Below are positions 5,119 to 6,726 of a DNA stretch of 6,726 nt, piece by piece (the first letter of the stretch is position 1; every line of letters begins with the position of its first letter). Source of the DNA: Candidatus Brocadia sp. (GTDB taxonomy: Bacteria; Planctomycetota; Brocadiia; Brocadiales; Brocadiaceae). The DNA lies in contig JAUQXU010000379.1 in NCBI GenBank assembly GCA_030837935.1, positions 1 to 6,726 of the forward strand, read 5' to 3'. The notes below the pieces were generated by a model. The model saw nothing but the letters and a program-made list of their open reading frames with translations, was not told the DNA's origin and ran no database searches. Position numbers and translations under genes: made by a program.

Positions 5119-6465
5119 TCATTTTTTTTCCTTTTTAATTTTTTCTATCATAGTATCTATAAACATCTTAAACTGTTTATCACTATCAATTTGTTCTTTC
5201 ACCTTCTTTATGGCAAACATAACTGTTGAGTGTTTCTTGCTGGTGAAATAATTCCCAATTTGCTGATATGACCAATTAAGTAATGTTTTTATTAAATACA
5301 TACATATTTGCCGTGGAAATGAGATGGATTTTATTTTTTTATTCGAATGAAGTTCACTGCGTGAGATGTTGAAATAATTTAATATTGCTGCTTCGATCTC
5401 ATTAATTTTAATAATTTTTCCTTCAGCTAAGAAAAATTCTTCTAAAACATCACTCGCTAATTGGATATCTATTTTTTTCTCATTAAATTTGGCATGGGCA
5501 GAAAGCGTCGTCAATGCACTTTCAACTTCTCTTACATTATCATCAAATCTTTCTGCAACAAACTCTAACACTTCTTCCGGAAAATGGACATCAAATTTTC
5601 CGGCTTTTGATCTCAAGATCAAAAGCCTTGTTGCATAATCAGGCTTATCTATCTTGGTAATCATTCCCGACATAAATCGACTTGCAAGGTTCTCTTTTAA
5701 CTGTCCAATCATCTTCGGATGAGCATCACTAGCAAATATAATCCTTTTTGATAATTCGTATAATGCATTAAACGTATGCAAAAATTCCTCTTGTACACCT
5801 TGCTTATTGGAAAGGAAGTGAACATCATCAATGAGAAATATATCCGCATTTCTAAATTTCTGTCTAAATGATTCCATTTTTCCCTTTTGCAGAGAATAGA
5901 TGAATTCGTTTGTCCATTTCTCTGCTGGCATATAGATAGCATTGATATTTTGCTCTTCTTTAATGCGATTCCACACCCCCTGAAGGATATGGGTTTTCCC
6001 AACACCAACAGGGCCGTGGATAAAAAGAGGATTAAAAGTGGGGTATTTCTCCTTAATAATTTCAAGGGCTGCAGTATATGCAAGTCTGTTATTAGTACCC
6101 ACCACAAAATCTTCTAACTTTAGATTCCTATTTACCGGTAAATTGGTTTTGTTACCCTCTACTTTTTTCTCGGATAAAGAGTTAATCGTCGTTGAAACAT
6201 TTTCTCCACAACTATTTTTAAAGATAGAAAATCTTATATCCAGATCTTTACTATTTATTAGCTTTCCAATACCTTCTCTTAATACATTTGAAAAATTTTC
6301 TTGCAACCATACCTGAGTAAACACATTTGGCACTACAATATTCGCGCAGTTATCATTAAAGGACTCAAGCCGAGTATTTTTAAACCATAGGTTATATCGC
6401 AAGGGACCTACTTTTTCCCGAATATCTTGAAGAACGTCATCCCAGACCTTTGTGTAGAACTCCAT
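5119..6465 (-). CDS. dnaA: Chromosomal replication initiator protein DnaA
   Basis: DnaA binds origin boxes, oligomerises with ATP and opens the origin. Numbered from the ATG at 6465 (448 residues, normal length): domain I about 1-85 (N-terminal helicase-loading/oligomerisation fold with the WF-L pattern), a short linker about 86-115, AAA+ domain III about 116-335, and DNA-binding domain IV about 345-448. Walker A is GPVGVGKT (151-158), Walker B FLIDD (210-214), sensor 1 FASD (244-247), the box VII arginine finger Arg263 in LASRF, and sensor 2 Arg312 in NVREVESAL. Domain IV carries KKHSTVMFAIKKV at 410-422 where E. coli has RDHTTV; the acidic base-contacting residue is lysine. A GTG one codon earlier (6468) is possible, but AGGGGA is 5 bases from the ATG and only 2 from the GTG. 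dnaN and recF, the common neighbours, are absent on the visible side; pepQ follows instead. Nothing suggests inactivity. Confidence 0.96.
   Translation of the reverse strand: MEFYTKVWDDVLQDIREKVGPLRYNLWFKNTRLESFNDNCANIVVPNVFTQVWLQENFSNVLREGIGKLINSKDLDIRFSIFKNSCGENVSTTINSLSEKKVEGNKTNLPVNRNLKLEDFVVGTNNRLAYTAALEIIKEKYPTFNPLFIHGPVGVGKTHILQGVWNRIKEEQNINAIYMPAEKWTNEFIYSLQKGKMESFRQKFRNADIFLIDDVHFLSNKQGVQEEFLHTFNALYELSKRIIFASDAHPKMIGQLKENLASRFMSGMITKIDKPDYATRLLILRSKAGKFDVHFPEEVLEFVAERFDDNVREVESALTTLSAHAKFNEKKIDIQLASDVLEEFFLAEGKIIKINEIEAAILNYFNISRSELHSNKKIKSISFPRQICMYLIKTLLNWSYQQIGNYFTSKKHSTVMFAIKKVKEQIDSDKQFKMFIDTMIEKIKKEKK
5602..5627 (-). repeat. 26-bp inverted repeat inside dnaA
   Basis: GGCTTTTGATCT (5602-5613) and AGATCAAAAGCC (5616-5627) are exact reverse complements around a 2-base centre. 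As RNA this gives an 11-bp stem with a 4-base loop. It lies in the AAA+ domain coding region, about residues 280-289 (RLLILRSKAG). No T-run follows on the minus strand. The repeat is seen directly; its function is unknown. Confidence 0.85.
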
Positions 6466-6470
6466 CACTA

Positions 6471-6476
6471 TCCCCT
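6471..6476 (-). promoter_or_regulatory. Ribosome binding site deciding the dnaA start
   Basis: The minus strand reads AGGGGA, then ATAGTG-like spacing into ATG 6465 (5 bases between). The adjacent in-frame GTG at 6468 would have only 2 bases of spacing, too short for efficient initiation. This is why the ATG is preferred. Confidence 0.65.
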
Positions 6477-6516
6477 ATAATTTTAAGATTAAATTTGTTT
6501 TGGAAATGAATTAAGA

Positions 6517-6528
6517 TTCACATGTGAA
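6517..6528. promoter_or_regulatory. 12-bp perfect palindrome at the dnaA transcription start, candidate operator
   Basis: TTCACATGTGAA is its own reverse complement. It lies about +2 to +13 from the start expected for the dnaA promoter, where a bound dimer could block transcription. Each half ends in CACA with partial likeness to a DnaA box (about 7 of 9 matches to TTATNCACA), so autoregulation by DnaA is one option and another dimeric regulator a second. Neither is shown. Confidence 0.5.
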
Positions 6529-6536
6529 GGAGGGCG

Positions 6537-6565
6537 ATATTAGCAGAAGGGTTTGGATGTGTCAA
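6537..6565 (-). promoter_or_regulatory. dnaA promoter, sigma70 type with extended -10
   Basis: The minus strand has consensus TTGACA (6560-6565), a 17-base spacer ending in TGC, then TAATAT (6537-6542). Ideal spacing, a perfect -35 and a TGN extension make this the best promoter in the window. The transcript would start near 6530 and carry a leader of about 65 bases containing the palindrome at 6517-6528. Confidence 0.7.
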
Positions 6566-6571
6566 AACAAA

Positions 6572-6585
6572 AAGACGTTCGTCTT
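6572..6585. repeat. Inverted repeat upstream of the dnaA -35 box
   Basis: AAGACG and CGTCTT flank a 2-base centre, 6 bases upstream of the -35 hexamer. This is a usual place for an activator or repressor site. No known consensus is recognised. Confidence 0.4.
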
Positions 6586-6726
6586 GATAAAATATTTTTG
6601 GCACACAATCATATTATACGTAACACATGAATGATAATATAATTAAAAAAACTCAAAACCTTACTATGGAACAAAAGATAAATTTCTATAAAAAATACTT
6701 ATAGACATTAATTTTTACTTTTAAGA
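6586..6726. other. AT-rich DNA upstream of the dnaA promoter, no gene seen
   Basis: This edge of the window is very AT-rich, with A-runs and TATTATA-like stretches, and has no supportable gene. Only one 8-of-9 match to a DnaA box is seen (TTTGGCACA at about 6596-6604). That is too little to call a replication origin, although DNA next to dnaA is a common origin site and the window stops here. Confidence 0.4.

Noticed and set aside
6598..6616. Sigma54 promoter suggested by TGGCAC
   Set aside because: The -12 GC element is not found at the required spacing after TGGCAC.
6627..6704. Short plus-strand frame of 25 codons in the AT-rich right edge
   Set aside because: It has no ribosome site, is rich in Lys, Asn and Ile as expected from random AT-rich DNA, and resembles nothing known to me.
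6586..6726. Replication origin beside dnaA
   Set aside because: Only one near-match to a DnaA box is seen. AT-richness and nearness to dnaA alone do not support an origin, especially as the window ends here.

Overview
The window looks like a chromosomal piece from an anammox planctomycete (Brocadiales, the Kuenenia/Brocadia/Jettenia group). The main reason is the gene at 817-1527. It encodes a small exported tetraheme cytochrome whose first heme site is the contracted motif Cys-Lys-Cys-His. As I recall the literature, this is the hallmark of KsTH, the tetraheme cytochrome of the hydrazine synthase gene cluster of Candidatus Kuenenia stuttgartiensis. It is followed by a second multiheme cytochrome, and the DNA is AT-rich by eye. 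The assignment comes from reading motifs, not from a database search.

All recognisable genes are on the minus strand, so transcription runs from high to low coordinates. Right part (about 3240-6590): a strong sigma70-like promoter at 6537-6565 drives dnaA (replication initiator). An M24-family Xaa-Pro peptidase (pepQ type) follows after an 84-bp gap. After a 203-bp gap without a gene come accB (biotin carboxyl carrier protein) and accC (biotin carboxylase), two of the subunits of acetyl-CoA carboxylase, the first step of fatty acid synthesis. The order pepQ - accB - accC resembles the pepQ-efp-accB-accC cluster of other bacteria, but efp is missing from the gap.

Left part (1-1890): a 363-bp gene-free stretch (1528-1890) holds two candidate promoters and a perfect 10-bp tandem repeat, and leads into the two cytochrome genes. 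The tetraheme protein (CKCH) and the following multiheme protein are 43 bp apart and probably co-transcribed. The second gene runs off the left edge; its visible part has six CXXCH sites and one expanded CXXXCH site. By analogy with Kuenenia these would be the start of the electron-transfer module that feeds electrons from the quinone pool to hydrazine synthase, and the hzs genes may lie further left, outside the window.

Structures that the genes do not explain: a 13-bp perfect stem-loop inside the second cytochrome gene at the signal-peptide junction (640-671); a 26-bp inverted repeat inside dnaA (5602-5627); a hairpin across the stop codon between the two cytochrome genes (796-820); a tandem repeat just downstream of the cytochrome promoter (1814-1833); and a 12-bp palindrome at the predicted dnaA transcription start (6517-6528). 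I found no tRNA, rRNA, CRISPR array, insertion sequence or convincing DnaA-box cluster.
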